Assembly: GCA_041749275.1 (NCBI GenBank)
Contig: JBGTBQ010000058.1
Coordinates: forward strand, 1 to 12,916
Direction of reading: 5' to 3'
DNA from: JBGTBQ01 sp041749275
GTDB lineage: Bacteria; Acidobacteriota; Blastocatellia; Pyrinomonadales; Pyrinomonadaceae
DNA length: 12,916 nucleotides
The notes beneath the pieces are model-generated. The model made no database searches. It had not been told where the DNA came from and saw only the letters and a program-made list of their open reading frames with translations. Positions within the stretch are counted from its first letter, which is position 1. Every line of letters starts with the position of its first letter. A program made the translations under genes and the position numbers. Shown here piece after piece: positions 1 to 6,408 of the stretch.

Positions 1-1
1 G

Positions 2-871
2 ATGCGTTTGATTTCGCCGCCGGGCGTGATCGCGGGCGGAGAGATTCATTTCGCGGGCGAGAATTTGCTCGCGGCGTCGGATGCGCGGATGCGCGGGATT
101 CGCGGCAACGACATCGCCATGATCTTTCAGGACCCCATGACCTCGCTCAACCCGGTCTACACCGTCGGCGAGCAGATCGCGGAGGCGCTCAGGCTCCATC
201 GCAACATGAACCGGCGGCAGGCGCGCGCGGCGGCTATCGAGGCCATGCACGAAGTCGCCATCCCTGACCCGGCGCGGCGCGTGGACGACTATCCGCATCA
301 GTTGTCGGGCGGGATGCGGCAGCGCGTGATGATCGCGATGGCGCTCGCGTGTGACCCGCGACTCTTGATCGCGGACGAGCCGACGACGGCGCTCGACGTG
401 ACCATTCAGGCGCAAATCTTAGAGCTGATTGACGGGTTGCGAAGGACGCGCAACCTCGGCGTGCTGCTTATCACACACGACCTCGGCGTCGTGGCGGAAG
501 TGGCCGACCGCGTGGCGGTGATGTACACGGGGCGCATCGTCGAAGAGTCGCCGGTCGAGGAATTGTTCGCGCGGCCCAAGCATCCGTACACGGAAGGGCT
601 GCTGCGTTCGGTGCCAAAGCTTACGGAGGCCGAGGTGAAAAAGGCCGTGCGCCTTTCGACCATCGAAGGTACGGTGCCGAAGCCGACCAATCTGCCGCCG
701 GGCTGCCACTTCGCGCCGCGCTGCCCGCACCGGATGCCGCGCTGCATTGAAGGCGAGATTCCGCTCTATCAACTCGATCATGGCGTCAGCGCGCGGTGCG
801 TGCTTTATGATCTGGCGGCGGCGGTCGCGTCTGACACTCAGGCGGAACGAGAGGCGAGCGGCGGCGTGTGA
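2..871 (+). CDS. oppD: Oligopeptide/dipeptide ABC transporter ATP-binding protein, OppD/DppD type (5' partial)
   Basis: This is the cytoplasmic ATPase of a peptide-import ABC transporter, working as a heterodimer with the OppF-type protein encoded next. The 289 visible residues start after the Walker A motif: the first residues match the region just downstream of it in OppD/DppD, so the first ATG is internal and the true start lies outside the window. Visible motifs, numbered from base 2, are the Q-loop in IFQDPMTSLNP (Q43), the signature LSGGM (101-105), Walker B LLIADEP (121-127) and the switch His of THD (H159). The C-terminal oligopeptide/dipeptide domain carries four cysteines (C235, C241, C248, C266), spaced like the iron-sulfur-binding cysteines known in Dpp/Opp ATPases. 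Family assignment is firm. Peptide length preference (Opp, Dpp or nickel) cannot be told without the binding protein and permeases, expected upstream. Confidence 0.93.
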   Translation: MRLISPPGVIAGGEIHFAGENLLAASDARMRGIRGNDIAMIFQDPMTSLNPVYTVGEQIAEALRLHRNMNRRQARAAAIEAMHEVAIPDPARRVDDYPHQLSGGMRQRVMIAMALACDPRLLIADEPTTALDVTIQAQILELIDGLRRTRNLGVLLITHDLGVVAEVADRVAVMYTGRIVEESPVEELFARPKHPYTEGLLRSVPKLTEAEVKKAVRLSTIEGTVPKPTNLPPGCHFAPRCPHRMPRCIEGEIPLYQLDHGVSARCVLYDLAAAVASDTQAEREASGGV

Positions 872-921
872 AATGGCTGGCGGCGCGTGAAAAATTATCA
901 AGCCAATGGTCGAAAGGCGAG

Positions 922-1017
922 CAGCCCCGGAGGGGCGCAACCTTTACATTCCGCTCCTAAAGGAGCTTGAGAGAATTTTTTGCTCGGAGCTACAAACATT
1001 CCGCCCCTCCGGGGCTG
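922..1017. repeat. Inverted pair of REP-like palindromes between oppD and oppF
   Basis: A perfect 16-bp inverted repeat, CAGCCCCGGAGGGGCG at 922-937 and its complement at 1002-1017, encloses a third, degenerate inverted copy at about 948-966. Each arm is itself a small palindrome (CCCC, GGA, GGGG). The 3' copy reads on the minus strand as the palindrome followed by AATGTTTGTAGC, which matches copies inside the element at 3319-3516. It is therefore a dispersed intergenic family and not a unique structure. It lies in the 173-bp gap of what should be a cotranscribed pair, where its RNA could form a hairpin that alters oppF expression; that role is inferred. Confidence 0.8.
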
Positions 1018-1044
1018 TTCAATCTCTCCCGCGAAGTTCTGAAC

Positions 1045-2121
1045 ATGAGCACGAATGAACGAATGCAGACTGTGCCGGAAGCAGAAGCCGCCGCCGCGCG
1101 GGCCGATGTCGCGCGGGCGGCGCGTCGCGGCGCGGCGGATGAGGAGTTGGTGCGTGTGCGCGCGCTCGTCAAGCACTTCCCGGTTTCGGGGAGCGACGAC
1201 GTGGTGCGCGCCGTGGATGGCGTAACGTTCGACATCCTGCGCGGCGAGACGCTGGGATTGGTGGGCGAATCGGGGTGCGGCAAATCAACCGTGGGGCGCT
1301 GCCTGATCCGTCTGATCGAGCCGACGCACGGTGAGATTTCGTTTGATGGACAGGACGTGCGCGCGCTCGCGGGCAGTGAGTTGCGGCGGCTGCGACGCGA
1401 GATGCAGATCATCTTTCAAGACCCTTACGCGAGCCTGAACCCGCGCATGAAGGTGCGCGACATCGTCTCGGAGCCGCTTGTCATTCACGGCATCGGCGAC
1501 CGCGCCGAGCGGCGTGAGCGCGTGGCCGATCTGCTGCGGAAAGTCGGACTCGACCCCGATTACATGAACCGCTACCCACACGAATTTTCCGGCGGGCAGC
1601 GACAACGCATCGGCATCGCGCGCGCCCTCGCGTTGAATCCGAAATTGATCGTCGCGGACGAGCCGGTCTCGGCGCTCGACGTGTCGGTGCAGGCGCAGGT
1701 CATCAACCTGTTGGAAGACTTGCAGGCGGAGTTCAATCTCACTTATCTCTTCATCTCGCACGGGCTGGCGGTGATTGAGCATATCTCCGACCGCGTGGCG
1801 GTGATGTATTTGGGCCGCATCGTCGAGGTCGCCTCCGCCGAAGAGCTGTACGCGAACCCCTTGCACCCGTACACGCGCGCGCTGCTCTCGGCCATCCCCA
1901 TCCCCGACCCGACGCGCAAGCGCGAGCGCATCGTCCTCAAGGGCGACGTGCCGACGCCGATCAACCCGCCGTCGGGCTGCCGCTTCCATACGCGCTGCCC
2001 GGAAGCCATCCCTGAATGCTCGCAAATAGACCCGGACCTGCGCGAGGTCGCGCCCGGCCATACCGTCGCCTGCATCCGCGTCCCCGGTTGGGCGGAAGCG
2101 CGAACAAAGGATGAAGGATGA
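1045..2121 (+). CDS. oppF: Oligopeptide/dipeptide ABC transporter ATP-binding protein, OppF/DppF type
   Basis: Second ATPase of the peptide importer, 358 residues from the ATG at 1045; the frame is open further upstream, but that stretch is translated repeat DNA. The first 35 or so residues are a charged, Ala/Arg-rich extension. Motifs are Walker A GESGCGKST (74-82), the Q-loop in IIFQDPYASLNP (Q115), signature FSGGQ (181-185), Walker B LIVADEP (201-207) and the switch His H239. The usual SHD of the switch region is SHG here (G240), which is odd for the family. The C-terminal domain keeps four cysteines (C322, C328, C335, C353), spaced like the iron-sulfur site of Dpp/Opp ATPases. The last residues (about TKDEG) and the TGA stop come from the start of a 7-bp tandem repeat. 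No strong Shine-Dalgarno sequence is visible. The OppF/DppF family assignment is secure; the substrate is not. Confidence 0.95.
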   Translation: MSTNERMQTVPEAEAAAARADVARAARRGAADEELVRVRALVKHFPVSGSDDVVRAVDGVTFDILRGETLGLVGESGCGKSTVGRCLIRLIEPTHGEISFDGQDVRALAGSELRRLRREMQIIFQDPYASLNPRMKVRDIVSEPLVIHGIGDRAERRERVADLLRKVGLDPDYMNRYPHEFSGGQRQRIGIARALALNPKLIVADEPVSALDVSVQAQVINLLEDLQAEFNLTYLFISHGLAVIEHISDRVAVMYLGRIVEVASAEELYANPLHPYTRALLSAIPIPDPTRKRERIVLKGDVPTPINPPSGCRFHTRCPEAIPECSQIDPDLREVAPGHTVACIRVPGWAEARTKDEG

Positions 2122-2263
2122 GGGATGAGGGATGAGGGATGAAGGATGAGGGATGAGGGATGAAGGATGAGGGATGAGGGATGAAGGATGAGGGATGAGG
2201 GATGAGGGATGAAGGATGAGGGATGAGGGATGAGGGATGAGGGATGAGGGATGAGGGATGAAG
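2111..2263. repeat. Heptanucleotide tandem repeat array, unit ATGARGG, about 22 copies
   Basis: Twenty-one full copies of a 7-bp unit plus a 6-bp partial one run without interruption. Only two variants occur, ATGAAGG (a) and ATGAGGG (g), in the order a ggg a gg a gg a ggg a gggggg a. The regular spacing of the a units suggests growth by duplication of 3- and 4-unit blocks. The array begins inside the 3' end of oppF and contains its stop codon. Because 7 is not a multiple of 3, TGA occurs in all three forward frames every 21 bp, while the reverse strand is free of stops. There are no unique spacers, so this is not a CRISPR array. Confidence 0.97.
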
Positions 2264-2301
2264 TAAATTCTTTCAATCAGCGTTGAGCGTTTCCTTTTTC
2301 A

Positions 2302-2326
2302 CCCCTCATCCCTCATCCTTCATCCC
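2302..2326. repeat. Inverted partial copy of the heptamer array
   Basis: This 25-base stretch is the reverse complement of about 3.5 heptamer units. It matches exactly, over 24 bases, array stretches such as 2136-2159. In a transcript running out of oppF it could pair with several registers of the array, giving a long hairpin with a variable loop. Such a structure could terminate transcription or protect the oppF 3' end; the function is inferred. A T-rich run (CCTTTTTC) lies just 5' of it. Confidence 0.85.
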
Positions 2327-2371
2327 TTGCCTTGAAACCTCGGACGCGCGCCCTGCGTACAAGCGGTCGAA

Positions 2372-2388
2372 CACAATCTGAAATTGTG
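2372..2388. repeat. Short perfect hairpin in the 5' leader of the Yip1-like gene
   Basis: CACAAT and ATTGTG form a perfect 6-bp stem with a 5-base loop, about 55 bases upstream of the ATG at 2444. It could be a leader hairpin or a small operator. Nothing in the sequence decides between these, and it may be chance. Confidence 0.35.
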
Positions 2389-2443
2389 GAGAGCCAAACA
2401 CCTCTCGACTCTGTTCGTTGGATTTTCCTAAAGGACACAAAAC

Positions 2444-3226
2444 ATGAGCGATAACTTTACGACTCCCCCGCCGGCCACGTCCGCCGGCGCGTCAGGCGCG
2501 CCCGTGATGTCCACCCCGGAGACGCTCGGCAACATCTTCTTCGAGCCGGGCGAGACGTTCGCGGCCCTGCGCGCCCGCCCGCGTTTTCTCGTCGCCGGGC
2601 TGATCGTCCTCGTGCTGGCGCTCGTCGTCACCTTCCTCATCATGCAGAAGGTGAACTTCGGCGAGTTCATGACCCAGCAGATGGAGAAAAACCCACAGGC
2701 CGCGCAGATGTCCCCTGAGCAGAAAGAGCAGACCATCGCCTTCTGGACCGGCCCCATCGGGAAGGTCTTCGTCTACGTGATGCCGGTCGTGGGCACCATC
2801 GTCATCTTCGCCGCCGGGGCGGCGATCTACCTCCTCGGCTCGATGCTGATGGGCGGCAAACTCAATTACAAGCAGGCGCTCGCCGTATGGGTCTATGCGA
2901 GCTTCCCGCCCGCCGTGCTGGGGGGTATCCTCGCCGTCATTATCCTGTTTCTGAAACCAGCGGAGGAGATTGACCTCAACAAGCCGGGGGCCGGACTGGC
3001 AGTGACCAACCTCGGTGCGCTCATCGCCCCAGCCTCGCCCATGCTCCGCGGGGCGCTCGGCTGGTTCGACCTCTTCACCTTCTTCGGGATGTTTCTCGCC
3101 GCGACGGGCCTGCGGAAAGTCGGCAAACTCTCTTCCGGCTCGGCTTGGACGATTGTCATCGTCATGTGGCTGATCGGGATAGTCTTCAGCGTCGCGGGCG
3201 CCGCGCTCGGATTCGGCAAGTCGTAA
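2444..3226 (+). CDS. Yip1-like multi-pass membrane protein
   Basis: A 260-residue integral membrane protein. A Pro/Ala/Ser-rich cytoplasmic N-terminus (1-27) is followed by the IFFEPGETFAAL stretch, typical of the entry to bacterial Yip1-domain proteins. About five hydrophobic segments follow, at roughly 48-67, 107-135, 146-161, 207-222 and 234-256. A polar, Gln/Met/Glu-rich loop (68-103) lies between the first two. The ATG at 2444 has a good ribosome site (AAGGA at 2431-2435, 8-base spacing). The gene is monocistronic: a repeat array separates it from oppF, and the next gene is convergent. Bacterial Yip1-domain proteins have no settled function. The family call rests on hydropathy pattern and this motif, so it is moderately sure; the membrane location is clear. 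Confidence 0.75.
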   Translation: MSDNFTTPPPATSAGASGAPVMSTPETLGNIFFEPGETFAALRARPRFLVAGLIVLVLALVVTFLIMQKVNFGEFMTQQMEKNPQAAQMSPEQKEQTIAFWTGPIGKVFVYVMPVVGTIVIFAAGAAIYLLGSMLMGGKLNYKQALAVWVYASFPPAVLGGILAVIILFLKPAEEIDLNKPGAGLAVTNLGALIAPASPMLRGALGWFDLFTFFGMFLAATGLRKVGKLSSGSAWTIVIVMWLIGIVFSVAGAALGFGKS

Positions 3227-3231
3227 AAATA

Positions 3232-3310
3232 CAGGAAGCCATGAGCCGTGAGCGGCAAGCTGTGAAAAGATGTTTCTCACTGCTTGCCGCTCACGGCTTA
3301 CTGCTTCCTG
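3232..3310. repeat. Long imperfect hairpin 3' of the Yip1-like gene, possible terminator
   Basis: The left arm (about 3232-3267) and right arm (about 3273-3310) pair over roughly 36 bases around a very short loop. They include CAGGAAGC at the outer end and a perfect 17-bp core, AGCCGTGAGCGGCAAGC (left 3244-3260). It starts 6 bases after the TAA of the Yip1-like gene, where a terminator would be expected. No clear T-tract follows, so it may act as an RNA-stabilising structure or simply be a dispersed repeat. It is low-complexity, built from GTGAGC/GGCAAGC-like words. Confidence 0.8.
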
Positions 3311-3318
3311 CTAACTTA

Positions 3319-3516
3319 GAGCGTGTCTAAAAAGCCATGCGTCGTAGCTCCGTGAGGAGCGGAATGTTTATAGCCCATCGCGTGCCACGAGGTCGCTGAA
3401 GCTCCGTGAGGAGCGACATGGTAGGCGCTGCCGCCCCTCCGGGGCTTGAAAGAACAAGGGGAGAGCGGCGCGTGCTATAAACATTTCGCCCCTCGCGGGG
3501 CTTTTTAGACACGCTC
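3319..3516. mobile_element. MITE-like non-autonomous element, 198 bp, with IS5-family-like ends
   Basis: Perfect 18-bp terminal inverted repeats, GAGCGTGTCTAAAAAGCC at 3319-3336 and its complement at 3499-3516, are flanked on both sides by TTA (3316-3318 and 3517-3519), consistent with a 3-bp target duplication. Ends starting with GAG and a TNA-type duplication are known for several IS5-family groups, so this could be mobilised by such a transposase; none is encoded in the window. The interior is made of four copies of the GC-rich palindrome also found between oppD and oppF: plus-oriented at about 3346-3374 and 3399-3425, minus-oriented at about 3431-3446 and 3474-3502. The whole element is thus a large imperfect palindrome. 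It carries no coding capacity. Confidence 0.7.
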
Positions 3517-3550
3517 TTAGAGAAATTTACGATTGCGTATACAGGCCATC

Positions 3551-3570
3551 CCGCCCGCGGGAGCGGGCGG
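3551..3570. repeat. GC-only perfect hairpin between convergent genes
   Basis: CCGCCCGC and GCGGGCGG form a perfect 8-bp stem around the loop GGGA. It sits about 40 bases beyond the stop codon of the minus-strand permease gene ending at 3612. There is no T-tract on either strand, so it is not a classical intrinsic terminator, but it may stall polymerase or protect the 3' end. Confidence 0.6.
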
Positions 3571-3611
3571 TGCTGAAAGGTCGCCACCCGTCCACTCATT
3601 GGCAACCCGCT

Positions 3612-4868
3612 CTATTCGTAGCGGAGCGACTCGATGGGGTCTAAGCGCGCGGCCTTCCACGCGGGCCAGAGGCCGAAGATGAGGCCGATGCCGACCGAGG
3701 CGACGAAGCCCATGACGGGCGCCCAGAGCGGGACGTAAGAGGGCAGCAGAAGTTTGACCACCAGCGTCAGCAGCCAGCCGATGAGGAGTCCGATCAGTCC
3801 GCCCATCCCCGTCAAAGTCATCGCCTCGATCAAAAATTGCCAGAGGATGTCGCGGCGGCGCGCGCCGATGGCCTTGCGGACGCCGATCTCGCGCGTGCGC
3901 TCGGTAACACTGACGAGCATGATGTTCATCACGCCGATGCCGCCCACCATCAGGCCGACCGAGGAGATGGCGACCATCGCAATGGCGACGCCGCCCGTGA
4001 TTGAACGGAACTGGTCAATGATCGAGTCGGCGGTCGCCATGCCGAAGTTGTTGGGCTTGCTGTAGGGCACCTGCCGGCGCACGCGCAGCATGTCGGTGAT
4101 TTGGTCCTTCGCCTCTTCAATCCGGCCCACCTTGGCGACGGCGAGGATGTACACGTCGTCGGCGTTCGGTTTCAATTTGCGCGCGACGTTGAAGGGGACG
4201 AAGATGCCGTTGTTGATGTCGTCGCTGCCGTTGCCGCCGAAGAGTTGCTCACGCTTCTCGATGATACCGATGACGCGGAACTCGTCCCCGCCGAGGTCAA
4301 TCGTCTGCCCGACGGGCTGGCCGTTGGGGAAGAAGTCCTCCGCGACCTGACTACGAATGACGGCGACCTTCTGGTTGGTGTCGTTCTCGTACTGCGAGAA
4401 GAAACGCCCCTCGCGCAGGATTTCGGTGCCCGCGCGCATATAGTCGGGAAGCGTGCCTTCGAGCCTCACGGCCTCCGAAGTCTTGCCCGTAGTCGAGACC
4501 TTGAGCTTCCTGCCGAAGAAGTTGTTAGTGATGTCGAGGAAGGGGACGGCCAGATCAACCGCCGGGAGCGTCGAGAGCGCCAGCGCGTCGTCGTAGGTCA
4601 GCTCTTTTCGCATCCGCTCCTCGCGCGACAGGCGACCGATGCGGATGCCGGGGTCGAACTTGGCGATGAAGATCGAGCGCGTGCCGAACGATTCGATCTC
4701 CTTCTTGATCTGCTCGTCAATGCCGCTGATGATCGAGGAGATGAGCATCACCGTGATGACGCCGATCATCACGCCGAGCACCGTCAGGAACGAACGCAGC
4801 TTGTTGCCGCGCAGAGTTCCCAGCGCCATCATCAGGTTCTCATAAATGTCGCTGCGTATGATTTTCAT
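3612..4868 (-). CDS. MacB-like/FtsX-family ABC transporter permease, subtype A (fourth of array)
   Basis: Inner-membrane permease of a MacAB-type export machine, 418 residues from the ATG at 4868; an upstream in-frame TTG at 4934 would add 22 residues without family similarity. The layout is that of MacB without its ATPase domain: TM1 about 27-50, a large periplasmic domain about 51-288, then three C-terminal segments about 291-318, 342-375 and 380-402. GGIGVMNIMLVSVTERTREIG and the adjoining RKAIGARRRD form the FtsX core, contacting the ATPase. The C-terminus is GLWPAWKAARLDPIESLRYE. Features shared with the permease at 6409-7650 are the GGIG motif, RRRQVPY before NNFG, an FDPG/LDPG-EER-RK stretch and the RYE ending. 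It is the last gene of the minus-strand array and meets the convergent Yip1-like gene. Substrate unknown. Confidence 0.93.
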   Translation of the reverse strand: MKIIRSDIYENLMMALGTLRGNKLRSFLTVLGVMIGVITVMLISSIISGIDEQIKKEIESFGTRSIFIAKFDPGIRIGRLSREERMRKELTYDDALALSTLPAVDLAVPFLDITNNFFGRKLKVSTTGKTSEAVRLEGTLPDYMRAGTEILREGRFFSQYENDTNQKVAVIRSQVAEDFFPNGQPVGQTIDLGGDEFRVIGIIEKREQLFGGNGSDDINNGIFVPFNVARKLKPNADDVYILAVAKVGRIEEAKDQITDMLRVRRQVPYSKPNNFGMATADSIIDQFRSITGGVAIAMVAISSVGLMVGGIGVMNIMLVSVTERTREIGVRKAIGARRRDILWQFLIEAMTLTGMGGLIGLLIGWLLTLVVKLLLPSYVPLWAPVMGFVASVGIGLIFGLWPAWKAARLDPIESLRYE

Positions 4869-4870
4869 AA

Positions 4871-4961
4871 AGCTGTTGGCTGTGAACTTAAAACCAGAAC
4901 TCAAAAACTTCTCAACTTCAACCTCGGGCGGCAACTCGCAACAGCGGTTTGGCTAACAGCT
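4871..4961. repeat. Weak inverted repeat in the gap between two permease genes
   Basis: AGCTGTTGGC (4871-4880) and GCTAACAGCT (4952-4961) pair with one mismatch across a 71-base interval. The right arm overlaps the TAG stop of the permease gene ending at 4960. The interval is Cys-codon-free low-complexity DNA rich in AACTC/ACTTC words. It may be a decayed relative of the other gene-end inverted repeats; chance cannot be excluded. Confidence 0.4.
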
Positions 4962-6195
4962 AATCTGCCCTCAGCGCTTCAATCGGATCGAGGCGCGCGG
5001 CCTTCCACGCGGGGAAGATGCCGGCGAGAACCCCGATGGTGCCGGAGACGGAGACGGCGACGATGACGGCGGTGATCGAAAGATAGGTCGGGATGAGGAA
5101 GGCCGAGACGGCGCGCCCCAGTCCCCACGCGATGATAACGCCGACCGCGCCGCCGATGGCCGAGAGCACGACCGCCTCGACGAGAAACTGTTTGAGGATG
5201 TCCCCGCGCCGCGCGCCGAGTGCCTTGCGAATGCCGATCTCCTTGGTGCGCTCCGTGACCGACACCAGCATGATGTTCATCACGACGATGCCGCCGACGA
5301 GGAGCGCGATGGCCGGCACGGCGATGGCGACGAGGAAGATCGTGCCGAACAGTCGGTCGCGCAGGCCCGTGATGGCGTCGGGCGTCATCACGCCGAAGTT
5401 ATCCTTCTCTTCCTTCTCAAGTCCTCGGCGCAGGCGCATCCAGTATTTCGCCTCCTCGACGGCCTCGTCGAACTGATCGTCCTGCTTCGCCGTGCCGACG
5501 AAATAGACCGAGCGCCAGCGCGTCAGCTCGCCGTAGTTGCGGCGATAAGTCATCAGCGGGAGCGTGACGAAGTTGTCCTGCGGCATCCCGAAGACCGTGC
5601 CCTTGGCGACCGCCACGCCGATGACGCGGTAGGGCAAACCGTTGATGACGATCTCCTCACCAATGGGCGACGAGCGCGGGAAGAGTTTGTTCACCACGTC
5701 CGCGCCGATGAAGGCGACGCGCGAGGCGTTGTCGTCGTCGGCCTGTATGAAGAAGCGCCCATCGGCCACGTCCACCCGCTGAATCTCGCCGACGACGGGC
5801 GACTTGCCGTCCACCGGCACCTCGTCGAGAATCTCCGATCCGCGCTTGATCTGCGAACGCTGCGGGCGAGCCGCCACGCCGAACTTGTCCGTCAGCGTGA
5901 GGCGCGTTTTCAGGAACTCGAAGTCGGCGAGCGTCAAATCCTTGTTGCGGCGCTGCGCGGCGGCGATGGAGTCCGTATCCTTCCAGTCCTCCATGCTGAA
6001 GCGCTGGACGGTGTAGGACTTCGCCCCGATGCCGGCGATCTTCTCGTCCACGTAAGTGTTGAAGCCCTGAATCAGCGAGACCACGACGACCACGGCGGCG
6101 ACGCCGATAATCATGCCGAGCAGCGTCAACGCCGAACGCAGTTTATGCGCCCAGATGGCGGCGAGGGCGAGTTTCAAGGTCTCGATGAATTTCAT
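4960..6195 (-). CDS. MacB-like/FtsX-family ABC transporter permease, subtype B (third of array)
   Basis: A 411-residue inner-membrane permease of the same export locus. It shows TM1 about 21-43 in ALTLLGMIIGVAAVVVVVSL, a periplasmic domain about 44-282, then TM segments about 284-310, 333-357 and 373-396. The core has GGIVVMNIM followed by VSVTERTKEIGIRKALGARRGD, and the C-terminus is FPAWKAARLDPIEALRAD. Subtype B marks shared with the permease at 7705-9057 are GVAAV in TM1, GGIVV instead of GGIGV, a VAFIGAD/VAVVGAD stretch in the periplasmic domain, and a FGMPQDNF/FGFSRDNF followed by a TYR motif. ATG at 6195; the ribosome site is poor. The 91-base gap to the next permease gene (starting at 4868) and the 213-base repeat-filled gap upstream leave operon membership likely but unproven. 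Confidence 0.93.
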   Translation of the reverse strand: MKFIETLKLALAAIWAHKLRSALTLLGMIIGVAAVVVVVSLIQGFNTYVDEKIAGIGAKSYTVQRFSMEDWKDTDSIAAAQRRNKDLTLADFEFLKTRLTLTDKFGVAARPQRSQIKRGSEILDEVPVDGKSPVVGEIQRVDVADGRFFIQADDDNASRVAFIGADVVNKLFPRSSPIGEEIVINGLPYRVIGVAVAKGTVFGMPQDNFVTLPLMTYRRNYGELTRWRSVYFVGTAKQDDQFDEAVEEAKYWMRLRRGLEKEEKDNFGVMTPDAITGLRDRLFGTIFLVAIAVPAIALLVGGIVVMNIMLVSVTERTKEIGIRKALGARRGDILKQFLVEAVVLSAIGGAVGVIIAWGLGRAVSAFLIPTYLSITAVIVAVSVSGTIGVLAGIFPAWKAARLDPIEALRAD

Positions 6196-6268
6196 GGTGC
6201 GAGTCTATTACGGCACAGCAAAAGGTTTAGTTGCAAGCGGAGGAGGGTGGGTTGGATAGCAAAAGAAT

Positions 6269-6406
6269 AGCCACGGAGACACGGAGGCACGGAGATAAAG
6301 AGAGAAGAGAATCAACATTCAGAAGGGAGAGTTGAATAGTCAACGCTCCCTTCTTATGTTCCTTCCTTCCTTTCTTTCTTTCTCTGTGCCTCTGTGTCTC
6401 CGTGGC
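6269..6406. repeat. Nested inverted repeats between permease genes, abutting a stop codon
   Basis: The outer arms, 6269-6295 and 6380-6406, pair at about 25 of 27 positions. They consist of the short-period sequence AGCCACGGAGACACGGAGGC and its continuation; the two mismatches become G-U pairs on one transcript. Nested inside is a separate near-perfect hairpin: AGAAGGGAG (6321-6329) with CTCCCTTCT (6346-6354), and GTTGA (6331-6335) with TCAAC (6340-6344). A pyrimidine-rich run (TCCTTCC/TTTCTTTC) lies between. The right end is 2 bases from the TGA stop of the permease gene ending at 6409. It fills most of the 213-base gap and could form a 3' terminator or attenuator; that is inferred. Confidence 0.85.
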
Positions 6407-6408
6407 TG

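Noticed and set aside
967..1044. Longer OppF start upstream of 1045
   Set aside because: The additional 26 codons lie in REP-like repeat DNA and do not resemble the family.
2111..2263. CRISPR array
   Set aside because: The units are 7 bp and directly adjacent, with no spacers and no cas genes nearby.
1743..2276. 177-codon minus-strand frame with SSLIPHP repeats
   Set aside because: The repeats are only the reverse reading of the 7-bp array, which happens to lack stop codons on that strand; the rest is antisense to oppF.
2332..2363. TTGAAA/TACAAG promoter for the Yip1-like gene
   Set aside because: The spacer is 20 bases and the -10 box is poor, so it is not supported.
2492..3280. 262-codon minus-strand open frame opposite the Yip1-like gene
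   Set aside because: Antisense shadow rich in His/Asp/Glu/Arg; the plus-strand frame has a good ribosome site and clear membrane segments.
4869..4934. TTG start adding 22 residues to the last permease
   Set aside because: The sequence lacks family similarity and a good ribosome site; MKIIRSDIYENL at 4868 aligns with the usual permease start.
4101..5066. 321-codon plus-strand open frame opposite two permease genes
   Set aside because: It spans the gap and both permease genes in antisense, and its composition (Val/Asp/Glu/Arg) is that of an antisense shadow.
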